A DNA stretch of 64,000 nt from Chlamydomonas reinhardtii (taxonomy: Eukaryota; Chlorophyta; Chlorophyceae; Chlamydomonadales; Chlamydomonadaceae). Below, piece after piece: positions 45,701 to 56,788 of this stretch. Numbering within the stretch: the stretch's first letter is position 1; the number at the start of each line of letters is the position of its first letter. Location of the stretch: assembly GCF_000002595.2 (NCBI RefSeq), contig NC_057015.1, positions 5,443,195 to 5,507,194 of the forward strand, given 5' to 3'. The notes beneath the pieces are model-generated. The model was not told the origin of the DNA. It saw nothing but the letters and a program-made list of their open reading frames with translations, and made no database searches. A program made the position numbers and the translations under genes.

Positions 45701-46706
45701 CGGGCCGCGGGCCGCGTCATGCAGTTGTGCACATGAATGGCTGCAGCCCGGACGGAGCCGGCCGACCACTGATTATTACGATGCCCGTGGCGGAGTCACA
45801 CTAACGCTTCTGTTTCCAATTTGCCTTACGCAGTGATTCTGTGCAGCACCGCCGCCACTTCTCTGGCTCTGGCGGTGTCCGCCATCGCGCGCACCACCGA
45901 CATGTCCGTCACCATCCTGCCCATGGCGCTGGAGATCTGCCGCCTGTTCGGAGGCTTCTTCCTCAGCCCCGCCAACCTGCCCCAGTACTTCTCGTGGTGA
46001 GTACCGCTGGCTCAGGCGGCGCGTGGGGGACCGGGGTTTACCCTGTGCGGCGAACATCAAGCAAATCGACAAACATTGCACGCGCGCGTCACCTGTGCGC
46101 AATCAGCCTCTTGCCGGCCCCGCTCCCTGCTGCGTGCTGCCCCGGCCGCCATGCCCCGCTTGGCTGCCGTATTACAAGACCCAGCCACCTTGTGCCATCC
46201 TAACCACCTTTACACCCCTGCTACGTACGGCGCACGCAGGCTGGACGCTCTGTCGTACGTCAAGTACACGTACGTGGGCATCTCCCTCAACGAGCTGGAC
46301 GGTCTGGTGCTGCACTGCAAGCCCGACCAGCTCAACGCGCAGGGCAAGTGCCCCACCACCAGTGGCCAGCAGACCAGTGAGTACACACCGGCGGTATGGC
46401 AGGGCAGGAGTTGTGGCAGGCAGGCATGTATGCCGCCCGTGCGTGTTGCCACCGGGGGCTAGCTTGCTAACTCAACACACGGCATGCACGCACCTTTTGC
46501 TCCGTCCCAAACACGCACCCGCCCGTACACCTCGCTGCTCTGCCCTTATCTCTATCCCCTACCTGCCCTGCCCCCCCCCCGCACCTGCAGTCGACAGTCT
46601 GGGCCTGGACTATCTGAACATGGGCCAGTGCGCCGGCATTCTGGTGGCCTACATCTTCATCTGCCGCTTCATCGCCTACCTGGGCGTGCGCTTCCTCAAG
46701 CACTAG
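41004..46706 (+). CDS. ABCG (white/brown-complex) half-size ABC transporter
   Basis: Sixteen exons close in frame to 630 residues: 41004-41171, 41531-41617, 41946-42021, 42182-42252, 42484-42606, 42837-42996, 43244-43316, 43563-43717, 43951-44069, 44574-44709, 44884-44966, 45185-45357, 45624-45676, 45834-45996, 46240-46376 and 46591-46706. The nucleotide-binding domain comes first: Walker [11 protein letters not shown]-loop YVMQDDLL, signature ISGGERKR, Walker [14 protein letters not shown]-loop TTIHQP. The ABC2-type membrane domain follows, with six hydrophobic segments ([50 protein letters not shown] and others) and a Cys-bearing last loop. NBD-then-TMD order and half size define ABCG; such proteins dimerise to export lipids, sterols or hormones. 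The substrate cannot be inferred. The signature starts ISGG instead of VSGG, within family variation. Confidence 0.9.
42698..42731 (+). repeat. (GT)n microsatellite in ABCG intron 5
   Basis: An uninterrupted GT/TG dinucleotide run of about 34 bases. Confidence 0.85.
43822..43845 (+). repeat. (GCC)n microsatellite in ABCG intron 8
   Basis: Eight consecutive GCC-type triplets in the intron between 43717 and 43951. Confidence 0.75.
44215..44500. repeat. Possible short insertion in ABCG intron 9
   Basis: The 504-base intron 9 contains a stretch less GC-rich than its surroundings with repeated CCGGAA/TTCCGG words in both orientations (44277, 44305, 44325, 44354, 44374, 44388). It starts just after a run of twelve G. 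Clear terminal inverted repeats were not found. Confidence 0.25.
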
Positions 46707-48908
46707 ACAGACGCGTGTGTGCACCACGTGCGCGCATGCGGGATATGCTGCTGGCTGCCGGCGCTGTGCCTACCAGCAGGCAGCAACCCAGAGGCTCGAG
46801 TTGTCCGTTGATTGAATGCGTCGTCTTCTAGCTCCCTTTGACTGAACTCGTCTTCAATGCTGCGCAGCGAGTACATGTAGTTATCCGCAGCGCGAGCAGG
46901 GGGGACTCCCTGTCCTGATGTTGAGCCTGTAGAAAACCGCATCTACTTGTATACTGTCCTGCGAGCAATGAGCCCGCCGCCTTGCTCTCCTGTCTTGCAA
47001 ACTGTAGTCACAGCCTCACAGGCCAGGGCACACTTCGCATCCATCGCGTCACACTGTTTCGTTATGGCTATTTTAGCTGAGGGTATTATTTTCAAGTGAG
47101 AGGGCCGAGTCTGTCTTCCTAAAGTGGAGGGGAGGGCAGATGCAGTGCAGGGGTGGAGGAGAGAGCGCTGATACTCTGTTTGCGAGAGGCGCGTGTTGCA
47201 CGTGAGTGGAATCTGAGTGACTTACAATGCCCATGATTACTGTACATCGTGCCGCTGGAGCTGACGGCAGGGGTTCTGAAGCACTACTGACAGGGGTTGC
47301 ACATCCTGCACTGCCGTCTCTGGCATGGCATGTTGACAATCAGAAGCTTACAGTAATTGCAATCGGGTGGGGCGTGACGCATGGTAGCAGCAAGCTTGAT
47401 TACGTACGGACAGGCAGGATTAGGTAGGATTAGGTAGGAATGCGCGAGAGATTCGGATGCCCTTGCGGACTGTGACAGTCCGCTGGCGAGGGTGGGCTGT
47501 AGATACTTAGTTGAGATGCGCCTTACTGCTGAGGGGCCGAGACTTGCTGTGGCATGCGTGCGCCCCTGCTGGATTGCGGAAGCTGCTGAGGACGTCAACC
47601 TGTCAGATGGCATGTGCTGGGCTACACACACATACGCACACATGGCCATGATACAACGCTGTAACAGGGTCTGACTCCCGGCGAGGCACGAGCTCCACCC
47701 TGCTGTGCCAATGACAGGTTCACCTAGCTTGCCGAGCTCACGCAACACCAGGCGCAGTCCATCCCCACAACATGAAGTACAGATGCCAGTGCACCCGGCT
47801 AGGAACCCCGTCCCGCAGTCACCACCAGCCTCAGAGTGCTAAGTCCTGACCTGAGTCCGTAATCCGTATTAGTCCGTATGACGCGCCCAGCTTAAATGCA
47901 GGACACATCAGAGCATGTAACGTGACCAGAAACCGTGGCTGGAAGCAGGAACCAACACACACTTCCGTGAAGTGTACAATAGCCCCGACTCCCTGAACCG
48001 CATCCATACAGCCAGCCGTTGGCAGCGTTCTGACAATCCAGGCTCTTCATGCATCCACAGCACCTGTGGATGCGCGTGTCCTGCTACCTGGACTACCTGC
48101 TGCGGCGTGAGTCTATGTCAACAATTGGAGTTGCCCCCCCCCTGCCTCATCTCTCTCTTTCAAGCATGCCCAAACTTGCGCAAGCAGCGCTATGCTTGCC
48201 ACAGCGTGCAAACTGCCGTGCACAAGGCCATGGCCTCCTGCAGGCTTCATACTTTGCGGCTACATGCTTTCCCTCGTTTGTTGTTGGCCCGTAACACACC
48301 CGGCCTACCACCGCCGCCCAACCCCGTGGAGTGTGACGCGAGTGCGCTTCAGGCCTCAGATTCCCGCACTGGGACGCATACATCGACCGCCAGCAGGCGC
48401 TGTCGCCAACTAGCATGGCACTGGCCCTTGTCATGCCACACCGCGCGTGCCGCCATGACGATCGGGGCATTGACACACGCCGTGGTTTGCACATGACCAC
48501 GTGCCATGCAGTATGCGCACGGCGGTCGTCCACAATCCAGCGGTCGTTCCCGCCAAAGCCCTCGCAGCGCACAATTCAGCTAATCCAGTATCATCCACCT
48601 CCGCTCTTCCTTTCAAAGCCACATCTTGAGTCAGGTATGAGACAGGTGAAGCCGTGTTTACATAGTTGCAGGTCATTACAAGGCCCGTTCAGCTCCGTGG
48701 TCACCTGCGACAGTTCATGCACACGCGCAGGGTGTCTCCGCATCACGGTCGATGCAAGTGACGTGGGCGCCAGGTGCAAGAGACTGGTAGGCTGCGGCCG
48801 GCACGTGTTCGGCCTGGGTGGATGACATACAGCTGTAACAACGGCGCCCCGGCGCGGACGTGCACGGCTTACCTACGTGACCAGCGGGCACATGCCTTGG
48901 TCAGTCCG
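46707..48908. other. Gene-poor spacer downstream of the ABCG gene
   Basis: No gene is supported on either strand. It contains two direct copies of AGGATTAGGT at 47416-47438, and a perfect 10-base inverted repeat with a 3-base loop at 48051-48073. TGTAA words at 47660 and 47916 might serve the ABCG gene, but they are far from its stop. Confidence 0.4.
48051..48073. repeat. Perfect 10-bp hairpin
   Basis: GCATCCACAG, loop CAC, CTGTGGATGC. No neighbouring gene makes use of it obvious. Confidence 0.7.
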
Positions 48909-49142
48909 CTATCGTCCCCCGAAGCGTCGTCCCCGAGACCCCCGGTCTCCAGCTGCCTCCCCCTCCGCCAGACGCTGCGTCTTCATGGACCCCCTGATTG
49001 CAGATGCAAGTTGAGTATCTGAGGCAGCGGGCAGCTTCGCGGCAGTCTGAATTTGGTCTAGCGACTTCTTGATGGCTGTGGGCCTCTCTTTCAGCAGACG
49101 CACCGCTAGTCTAGCAACTGACCAGTAATCGCGAGCAGACAT
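48909..49142 (-). CDS. Possible small protein, 77 residues, unknown
   Basis: An ATG-started open frame on the minus strand encodes a compact, protein-like sequence: SARDYWSVARLAVRLLKERP, then KKSLDQIQTAAKLP, then an Arg/Gly-rich end. The first 45 residues read as two amphipathic helices, unlike the Cys/Arg/Pro-rich shadow frames elsewhere in the spacer. An unusually AT-rich stretch (49143-49260), suitable as a promoter, lies directly upstream. I do not recognise a family. An intron could truncate or extend the C-terminus. It may be chance. Confidence 0.35.
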   Translation of the reverse strand: MSARDYWSVARLAVRLLKERPTAIKKSLDQIQTAAKLPAASDTQLASAIRGSMKTQRLAEGEAAGDRGSRGRRFGGR

Positions 49143-49296
49143 TTTAGCTAAATTGCAGCTGAAAAGTGAAGGTCTTGTCCGCGACCAAATCCGAGCAAAA
49201 ACCGCGACGACTTATCAAGCAGCCATCACCAATCCAAATATTCATATATCGTGCGTGTGCTGCTTTATTTGGTGCGAGGGGCGAAAGCAAGCATAA

Positions 49297-52290
49297 GAAA
49301 CCCTCATCGGTGCGCCCATCCGACGATTCACGCGTAAACGCGGCAGTGAAGTCCGATTGATGCTCGATGAGATAGAGGGCAAAATACGAGAGCACACAGT
49401 GAGCTGCACAGACGCCGTACAGCAACTCACGGCTATACTGCGCAAGTGCATGCTAAAGGCATGGCGGTCTACTGGGCAAGGAAGGGCAGGGCATCATAAA
49501 GGGCGGAACGCCCCATGGTGGACGGACGAGTGCGGTGCATGCCAAAATGATGTTGTCCGGTTGACCATAGCAGCTAAAGGCAAAGACAAGCAAGGCGTTG
49601 AATACGCGGCACTTAGAGAAGCAAGGAGGGAGTACAACCGCATGAAGAGAGAGGCGAAGGCCAGGTTTGAGTATAAGGCTATGGAAGGGTTGATCAGTTC
49701 ATGTGCCAAGAATCCCCGCAAGTTATGGCAGTTACTCAAAGGAGGAGGCGAAACGGAATGCCCTTTGAGCGCAGCTGAGGACTGGCAACAATATTTTGAC
49801 GGGCTGTATAATGAAGGCATGCACGGGGAGTCTGAGCAAGCCGCAGGCATGGTCACAAGCATTTTGAACTTTATCAACGACGTTGAGGCAAGAGCGCCAA
49901 CAAGCGCCCTTCTAAGCTGTGATAAAGTGCAGAGCAGAATGGCACGGGCTGACGAGATGCTGAATGGGGAGTTTACCATAGCGGAGGTAGCAGTAGCCAT
50001 AGCAAAAATGGGCAACAACAAGTCCTGCGGGCCGGAGAAGGCACCAAGTGAATGTTACAAGAAAGCCACGTATCGTACTGAAGGGGAGGACCCCAAGACA
50101 GTGAACGCGCTTGTACCTGTGATTACGGCCCTAATGGAGAGGATTAGGAGTACGGGGGAATACCCGACTCAGTTTGAAGAGTCGCATCTGACGCCTGTCT
50201 ACAAGCGTAAGGGTGACGCCAGTAATCGCTCTAACTATAGAGGTATAGCGGTAGGAGGTGCTATGGCTAAATGCTTTGCAACGCTGAATCAGGCACGGCT
50301 AGCACAGTTTGGCACGGCAACAGGGGGCAGGCACGAGAGCCAGGCTGCTTTTAGAGCGGGTTACAGCACTACCCATCATCTGTTTGCATTGCGCCATCTA
50401 GCGCACAAGCATAGCACACACGGGCAACCGCCCATGTTCATTTGCCAGATAGATTTTGAGAAGGCATTCGACAAAGTGCCGCGCTGGGCGTTGTGGAAAA
50501 GATTAGAGGAAAGGGGTGTCTGTGGCGGCATGATGAAGGTGCTCCAGAAGTGCTACGAGCGAGTCTGCCTTCGCGTAAAAGTGAACGGGAGCCTTAGCTC
50601 GCCATTTGCTTCCATGCAAGGCGTCAAGCAAGGATGCCCCAAGAGTACAGATCTGTTTGGTGTTTTCATTGAGAGTCTTGCTGATTACATAGATGCCTGG
50701 GACCGGCAGAAGCCGGACAGTGAAACGTACGCCAGTGCAGCCCCGGTGATTGGGGGCAAGAAGGTTACCTGTTTGCTATATGCAGATGACCTCACCCTCT
50801 GCGCACTATCCATCTACCGCATGCAATTTCTACTGAACCGTCTGTATGAATTCTGCACGGCTTTTGGAATGAGAGTCAATATTGCTAAGTGTGAGATGTT
50901 GGTCTTTGCTCCCACACCGTACCACCGGGCGATGGCCACAGCACACGCTGCGGCCCTGAGCTACGGCCCAGGCATGATTCGCATCCCAATTAAAGAGAGA
51001 GCACGTTACCTAGGCTTGTACTACGGACCTGGCGCCAGGTTTGACTCCTGCTACCAGGAGCTGCTTGCAGCAGGCAAAAGAGCCGCATTTGCGCTGATCA
51101 ACACGCTAAGCAAGAAGGGGTGCCTAGCACCAGGCATTATGTATACGTGTTTTGAAGTCCAAGTACGATCTGTGCTATCTTATGGTGTAGAAGTTTGGGG
51201 GCCTGACGCCCTTTTCTCTCTGTTTGAGGGCACTAGCTACGGAGGGTACGGGCGTAATGAGGAGAGAGCACTGAGAGCCAAGTGGCGCAAAGCCCGCGTT
51301 CTGTTTGACAAAGCCCTCACTGACCCCATGGTTGCGGTGCAAACCGGCTTCCTATGCCGCACGGTCGGGGCGAATCGGCCCACTCACAGGTTGCTCTACG
51401 CGGAGTTCGCAGCAATGCCGCTGCATTTGCACTGGGCGCGTTTGGTGTTTGGTTTCTGGAACCGCATCATTCGCCAAAGTAGCTCACTCGCACGCACGTT
51501 TCTGGAGGATGCCCTTGAGGATGCAAGGGCAGCGGGCTTCATGCGGGATTGCTGGGTAAGCAAAATCTATAGTGTGTGTAAAGCGCTAGGCTACGACTGG
51601 CTCGTGAAGTGCCCTGAAGGTGTGCAGGGCTTGCATGCCTGGGTGATGCGCACCGAGCTACCGATTGGTGAGCTACTAGAGGAGTTTACGAAGCGCATGA
51701 TGCAAGAATGGTCAATCAGCGGCCTGGACGTAGACCCACGCTCCTTCCCGGAAGCGGAAGGGCGAGGCCGCACAGGTGCACCGGGTGTCAAGATGTGCCG
51801 TTACTTGCAGTGGATGGGGCTGCCGCAAGCGGATGCGCTGATTGAACACGGCAAGCTAGCTCATATGCGTGATTTCGTTCCCTACAAGCACGTAACTGCG
51901 CTGATAAGGTTCAGACTAGGGTGCTGGGACATTGAAGCTAACCGTCCTGTTCGTAATGGTGTTAGACGAGCGAGGTCGCTAAGATGGTGCCGGGTGTGTG
52001 GAGAAGAGCGTGTGGAGGACGAAAAGCATGTTCTGCTGGAATGCCCCGCCTATAATCAGCTTAGAATAGCATATGGTTTTACAGGTCTCTGTATGAAAGA
52101 GGTTATGATTGCTAGCGACGTGCGGAAGTTAGCTGCTTTCCTTTACTCGGCTCAAACAACTCGCAACAGCCAGTTGCGAATTCTGTCATAGGATTAGCTG
52201 TTTGGCTATCAGGCGCCTCCGGACTCAGAAGAGTTAGTGGGGCCGCATGGACTCCGACGCCATGTAAATGCTCATGCTCATGCGTAAACG
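49297..52290 (+). mobile_element. LINE (non-LTR retrotransposon), 5' truncated
   Basis: It is an L1-like reverse-transcriptase element. The frame is open from 49297 (after TAA at 49294) to the stop at 52191. No apurinic-type endonuclease domain is present upstream, so the copy appears 5' truncated, as is usual for target-primed insertion. The sequence is visibly less GC-rich than neighbouring host genes. After the stop come about 100 bases ending near a short ATGCTC-type repeat (52266-52284), which could be the 3' tail. I could not find a target-site duplication. The uninterrupted frame suggests a young copy. Confidence 0.75.
49360..52191 (+). CDS. LINE ORF2 protein: reverse transcriptase with C-terminal zinc knuckle
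   Basis: 943 residues from the first ATG. The reverse-transcriptase domain spans about 280-560: SHLTPVYKRKGD, NYRGIAVGGAMAKCFA, the catalytic IDFEKAFDKVP near residue 365, MQGVKQGCP, and LLYADDLTL near 473 with the two catalytic Asp. RYLGLYYGPGARF and the C-terminal helical part follow as in L1-clade elements. Near residue 875-893 is a CRVC...H....C zinc knuckle (WCRVCGEERVEDEKHVLLEC). The normal N-terminal endonuclease is missing; residues 1-280 are the linker. The frame truly opens at 49297, so codons before the ATG may once have been translated. It lies about 190 bases upstream of the patatin-like gene, in the same direction. Confidence 0.85.
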   Translation: MLDEIEGKIREHTVSCTDAVQQLTAILRKCMLKAWRSTGQGRAGHHKGRNAPWWTDECGACQNDVVRLTIAAKGKDKQGVEYAALREARREYNRMKREAKARFEYKAMEGLISSCAKNPRKLWQLLKGGGETECPLSAAEDWQQYFDGLYNEGMHGESEQAAGMVTSILNFINDVEARAPTSALLSCDKVQSRMARADEMLNGEFTIAEVAVAIAKMGNNKSCGPEKAPSECYKKATYRTEGEDPKTVNALVPVITALMERIRSTGEYPTQFEESHLTPVYKRKGDASNRSNYRGIAVGGAMAKCFATLNQARLAQFGTATGGRHESQAAFRAGYSTTHHLFALRHLAHKHSTHGQPPMFICQIDFEKAFDKVPRWALWKRLEERGVCGGMMKVLQKCYERVCLRVKVNGSLSSPFASMQGVKQGCPKSTDLFGVFIESLADYIDAWDRQKPDSETYASAAPVIGGKKVTCLLYADDLTLCALSIYRMQFLLNRLYEFCTAFGMRVNIAKCEMLVFAPTPYHRAMATAHAAALSYGPGMIRIPIKERARYLGLYYGPGARFDSCYQELLAAGKRAAFALINTLSKKGCLAPGIMYTCFEVQVRSVLSYGVEVWGPDALFSLFEGTSYGGYGRNEERALRAKWRKARVLFDKALTDPMVAVQTGFLCRTVGANRPTHRLLYAEFAAMPLHLHWARLVFGFWNRIIRQSSSLARTFLEDALEDARAAGFMRDCWVSKIYSVCKALGYDWLVKCPEGVQGLHAWVMRTELPIGELLEEFTKRMMQEWSISGLDVDPRSFPEAEGRGRTGAPGVKMCRYLQWMGLPQADALIEHGKLAHMRDFVPYKHVTALIRFRLGCWDIEANRPVRNGVRRARSLRWCRVCGEERVEDEKHVLLECPAYNQLRIAYGFTGLCMKEVMIASDVRKLAAFLYSAQTTRNSQLRILS

Positions 52291-52376
52291 TTCACTCACA
52301 ACTTCTCCTATAGCGTATGCTTACTGACATTGGTACACCCACGTGAAACACATTGCGCCCAAAGCGCGTTGCAAGA

Positions 52377-53181
52377 ATGCAAGTATTGCGGGGCTTCAAC
52401 GGGCTCGCGCCCAAGCACAGCTCCAAGCCCGGCCATGCTGGACAATCCTTATATGCTCTCCCAGTGCGTCCCCGGATGCGCTGTGCTGCGGGCGTGGCGC
52501 CAGAGTCGTCTGGTGAAGTGGTCAGTGGCCAACAGGTCACGTACAGCACCGCGCCCTACTTTTCCGCAGCCAGCGCCCAGTCGGTGTCGATGGATGACTC
52601 AGGCCGCGCTCGCACGGACTATGGCTTTGGCTTCAGTGCAGGTGCGCGCGCAGCGACAGACAGCCGGGGCAGACCACGTCTGGGCGCCCGGGGCCGGCCT
52701 GCGCCAAGCGTTACCAGCGGCCGCTTGACCTTTTCCACGCAGGCGGGCTGCTGTTCCCCTACTTTCTGGGCATCTCGGAGCAGCTACAGGTGAGAGCTCG
52801 CGTGGAGGGCGGTGTTGTCGGCGGGTGCATGCAGGCCCAGGCAGCTGGCACACGCGCACACACGTGGCTGTTGGCGGCTTGCTCACTCATACCTCTCACA
52901 CGTATGATTGCCACGCTTCTGTGCCCCTGCTTCACTGCCAGTCCATGAACGTGCTGCTGCCTGAGACGCCAGTGGCGGGCGCCAGCGCCGGTAGCATCAT
53001 TGCGGTGTGCGCCAAGAGCGGCCTCAGCGAGGAGGAGCTGCTGGTGGCGTTCCTGGACCTGGCGAGGGTGAGACAGGGGCAGCGAGGCAGAGACTCACAG
53101 CAGGGAGTTGAGGCGATAGGGATGGACGCTTGTCTGCATCTACCGTACTTCATATGTATGTGTGTATACATATATCATATA

Positions 53182-53231
<50 letters not shown>

Positions 53232-54534
53232 TGTGTGGGTGTGTGTGTCACCGGATGTATGCCATGCCCTGACGCACCCGCGCGCACACGCACAGGACTG
53301 CCGACAAGGCGGCACCCGCACCCGGCTTAAGTCGGTGCTGCGGCGGGTCCTGGAGAAGGCCCTGCCCGACGACATCCATGAGCGCTGCAATGGCCGCGCG
53401 CATCTGGCCGTGACGCGCCTATGGCCCGAGTTCACACCGCAGACGGTGCGTGGATGTGCGGCGTGTGCTACCGTGTGCTGATGTGAGGGTGCATGGCTGC
53501 GAACCTGTGTGCGTGTGCGGATGCCCGAGGGATTGTAGGCGATCACCTCGGCATGATGCTCCTGTGGACCCGAGCGTGCTGCAAGCCATGGATGCGGTGT
53601 TCCCTGTAACTTGCAGATTAGCTCATTCCGCAGCCGCACGGATGTCATCGACACGCTGCTCACATCCAGCCACATCCCCTACTGGTTCGACGGTAGGCGA
53701 CCGACGGGTGCTGCGGCTCTTTGCTTTGTTAGACTTGACGGATGTAAGCATTCGAAGGCCTACAGTACGGTACCTGTATGGTATCGTAGGGCGGCCTTAA
53801 CTCATCCCTGTTTTGCGCATGCATGCGACGATGTTAACCCACAGGCAGCCTATTCACCATGTACCGCAGTGGCGTCTACTTTGACGGCGGTGCGTGGCTT
53901 GGATGTGGCCTTGGGTGTTGCCAGGGGTCTGACACGGAGTGACTATTGTGGCCTGTGCTACGCGTGTTCATAGACTGTGCGAGGGCCTTGTGCGCGGGGC
54001 GCCGCACTCCACGATAGGCTGCTTCAGGACATCCGCACTTGGCTCACCACTTGCCACTGGCCATCGGCGCTTTCACCCATGTCCCCAGGCATCACGAACT
54101 TCATTCCCTCCACTCCCACGGACGTCTGCTACCGCATCAGCTGCTTCCCCTCCCAGCAGCTCAAGGCATTCAAGGGTATCTCCCTCAGGTGAGCGTTTGT
54201 AGGCAGGAGCGCGTGTGTGCATGTATGTGCGACACGGCGACGATCGTCACACAGCTCGTGGGGCAGCTACCTTCTGCCACACCTACCCCCGCCCACCCTT
54301 TCCCTGTCACCTCATTCCACGCCTCCTTCCTGCCTGGCGCCTTGGCACGCCCTCAGCCCGGATACATTCGAGCAGTGGCCCTATGACATGGGCACCATGC
54401 TGGGCTGGGCCTTCGAGCCGGCGCCCGAGGACATGCTGCTGAAGCTGGTGGAGAAGGGCAAGCGGGACGCGCGCTCCTGGGCTCTGGTCAATGTGCCCGT
54501 GGAGCAGCTGCAGCTGGCGGGCGGCGGCCGGTAG
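52377..54534 (+). CDS. Plastid patatin-like phospholipase / acyl hydrolase
   Basis: Eight exons (52377-52641, 52743-52789, 52942-53067, 53296-53445, 53617-53692, 53845-53889, 54089-54188, 54357-54534) close in frame to 328 residues. After about 70 residues of Ser/Ala/Arg-rich transit-like sequence comes the patatin start GFGFSAGGLLFPYFLGI. The nucleophile elbow VAGASAGS (GxSxG) and the catalytic Asp in VYFDGGI complete the Ser-Asp dyad. The family hydrolyses acyl esters of membrane lipids; plants have similar plastid proteins annotated as acyl hydrolase/lysophospholipase. Intron 3 carries a TG microsatellite. Exon 6 has only 45 bases and encodes the catalytic Asp. The LINE ends shortly upstream and may supply or disturb its promoter. 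Confidence 0.82.
53186..53250 (+). repeat. (TG)n microsatellite in patatin-like gene intron 3
   Basis: A TG/GT dinucleotide run of about 40 bases followed by GTGTGTGGG variants. Confidence 0.85.
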
Positions 54535-54557
54535 CAGCTGGGCGCACGGGTGGCGTG

Positions 54558-54562
54558 TGTAA
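54558..54562 (+). terminator. Candidate polyadenylation signal (patatin-like gene)
   Basis: TGTAA lies 24 bases after the stop, which is close; a second TGTAA at 54703-54707 is a better-placed alternative. Confidence 0.35.
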
Positions 54563-55639
54563 ATACCGGGCCAAACTCAACCAAACCAAGCCAACCTAGC
54601 GGAGCACAGGCAGAGGCAACAGTTTTGGAGGGAGGGCTTGGGCGGTGGGCACCGGGTGGGCACGTGAGCGAAAAGCGGAAGAAAGGCGGGCGCGAGCGAG
54701 GGTGTAAGTGCGGCACGTGGCGTAATGGGTGGGCATGATGCATGTGTTGCCCTGGGGATGAGATGGTGATTCCGGCAGGCTTTGCCTTGTGTATGATTAG
54801 TGTTGAGCGCAGGATGGAGTGATCAGAGAGTGTGATTGTCGTAACGAGAGACTGTGAAGATGAGAAGTGAGTGAGATTTGAGAGAGTTGGGCGCGTTATG
54901 TTGGGAGTCGGGAATGTGTTGCCAGATTTGTGTGATGACCGCTGGCGCTGGCGCTATGAAAGCCCTTGTTTCCATGCCTATGCTGCTAGGCGCCAGCAGA
55001 GCACGCAGTTGGAGGATGTTAGGGACAGGCTATGCTGAGGTGATGGCGGCACGGCGCTGTGTAACCCCGCAGTATCCATCCTTCCCTGAGCACGCCTTGA
55101 CCAGGCCGACTGGCCGAGTGCGTCGTCAGCGTCAGCCGCCGGCTGTCAATGACGAGTGTTGTGGAAACGAATGCGTACGTAGACCAGAGCGGACGGCGGA
55201 GTGGGCTTGCAGGCGGCACGAGAGTAGGCAGTCAGTAGCGCAAGTTGCGAATTCACATGTTACCTCGTAACCGACGGTAAACGCTGTGGACGGTCGCGCC
55301 CATGGCTGTCCTACCCTGCGCCCATCTGTCGCCACTGCCATGGTCGGAGGAAAGGCTTTGGCACGATGGACCACTGCTTATGGTCGCAACCCAGAAACTT
55401 TGATTTCTCACAAGGTGCTGACAGAGTCATTAAAAGAACATCTGCCAATCTCAGGACCTAAACACCCTACTGCGGCAAAGCACTCGGGCACGTGCGCTAA
55501 CCGGGGTGAGGCGGCTCTCACCCTCTCTCACATTGAACCTGCACGACGACGACTCATTTGGCAGTCTGCATCAGCATCAGCCAGGTGATTTTCCCGTCTG
55601 AGGTCGCACGCGTCTACCCATTTCCCGGACATAACCAGG

Positions 55640-55900
55640 GTCAGTTTGTACAGGCACGGCCCATCATGCGTTCAGCCACGTCCCGCTGTCAAGCACAAGC
55701 ACGGCCAGCACAGGACAACCAAACAACAGGAAATCCTCTGGCCACAACACTCCTCACTGCTGCGGCCTATCACATACTGTGCTGTGCTATGCTTGCCAGC
55801 GAAGACCGATAACCAGACACCGGCCGGCCTCAACCTGCGCGCCGGCGCCGCTTCTTCGGCGACGCCGCGCTGTCCTCCTCCACGTGGCCTTGCTCACCGC
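55640..55900 (+). repeat. Dispersed repeat, copy B
   Basis: It shares with copy A (1-283) the blocks CTCAACCTGCGCGCCGGCGC and CTCCACGTGGCCTTGC and the order of weaker matches before them. It shares with copy C (40147-40185, opposite strand) the block around 55673-55710. Its central inverted repeat (GGCGCCG, CTTCTT, CGGCGACGCC) differs in sequence from that of copy A but can still fold. Confidence 0.55.
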
Positions 55901-56783
55901 CTCCGCTACATGCAAAACACCCCGCACATGCACAATGATACCCAGTCCCGTATTCGTCCGGTTTGAACACGCCCACCTCACACGCACAAACAACAGCACA
56001 ATGCATACTCACCCGGCCTCGGGTAACCGTGCTGCACTTCCTTTTGGGCCTCTCGAATATCCGGTCCAACAGCAGCCGGAATCTATAACAAGGTCGCGCG
56101 TAACTTTGCAATCGCTCAATGTGGTTGCACCGGCACACGACCAATGGAAGCCCGTGTCATGTGCCTCAAGGGCATCCTACACAGCACGGCACATGTACAC
56201 CCCCGTGCCCGTGTATCTCCCGACTCCCGGATTCCACGGCAGCACAAGTGCACCAAAGACTCAGACGCCATCCCAATTACCCGGCCACCACCATTTGGTC
56301 GTCGCTCCTGCGGCACAACCCGTTCCCGAACAAGTCCTGTCCTTCGGTAGACAAGTTTGTATGTAAGAAGGGGGCCGCCCCACATCATGGGATAAGAGCT
56401 CCAGTACAGAGGCGTCAAAGCTTCTCCCGCGCACCACCTACTAACACGAACTAGGCACATGTGCAAATCCCGGAAGAGTCTGCGCTAAGGTGACCAGTAT
56501 GCCGCAGCAGCGACCTGCTACTGTAACCACGCACAAGCGCGGTCTCAACAGCTCTTGTAGTGCAATCCTACCAGCACCCTTCATTTTTACATGCAGGGTG
56601 TCCCCTCAAAAGATGATGAACAATGCAATAACCACCCGCTTGCAAAACCATGCAAACACAACCAGCATCCATCTCCGCATGAGCACACATCACTCCCCAC
56701 CAGCACACGCAGTGTCCGTACGCCGCACCGTGTAGGTTGCCCCCTCCACAAGTGCATGCAGCGAAGCGGCCTGAAGCTCCCGC

Positions 56784-56788
56784 TTACA
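56784..56788 (-). terminator. Candidate polyadenylation signal (ammonium transporter)
   Basis: TTACA on the plus strand (TGTAA on the minus strand), about 500 bases after the transporter stop. Confidence 0.35.

Noticed and set aside
47416-47438. TTAGGT direct repeats as interstitial telomere sequence
   Set aside because: Only two units are present, and the unit (AGGATTAGGT) is not the TTTTAGGG of Chlamydomonas.
47284-48572. Minus-strand frames of 141 and 154 codons downstream of the ABCG gene
   Set aside because: No recognisable domains, compositions like random GC-rich sequence, no consistent splice structure.
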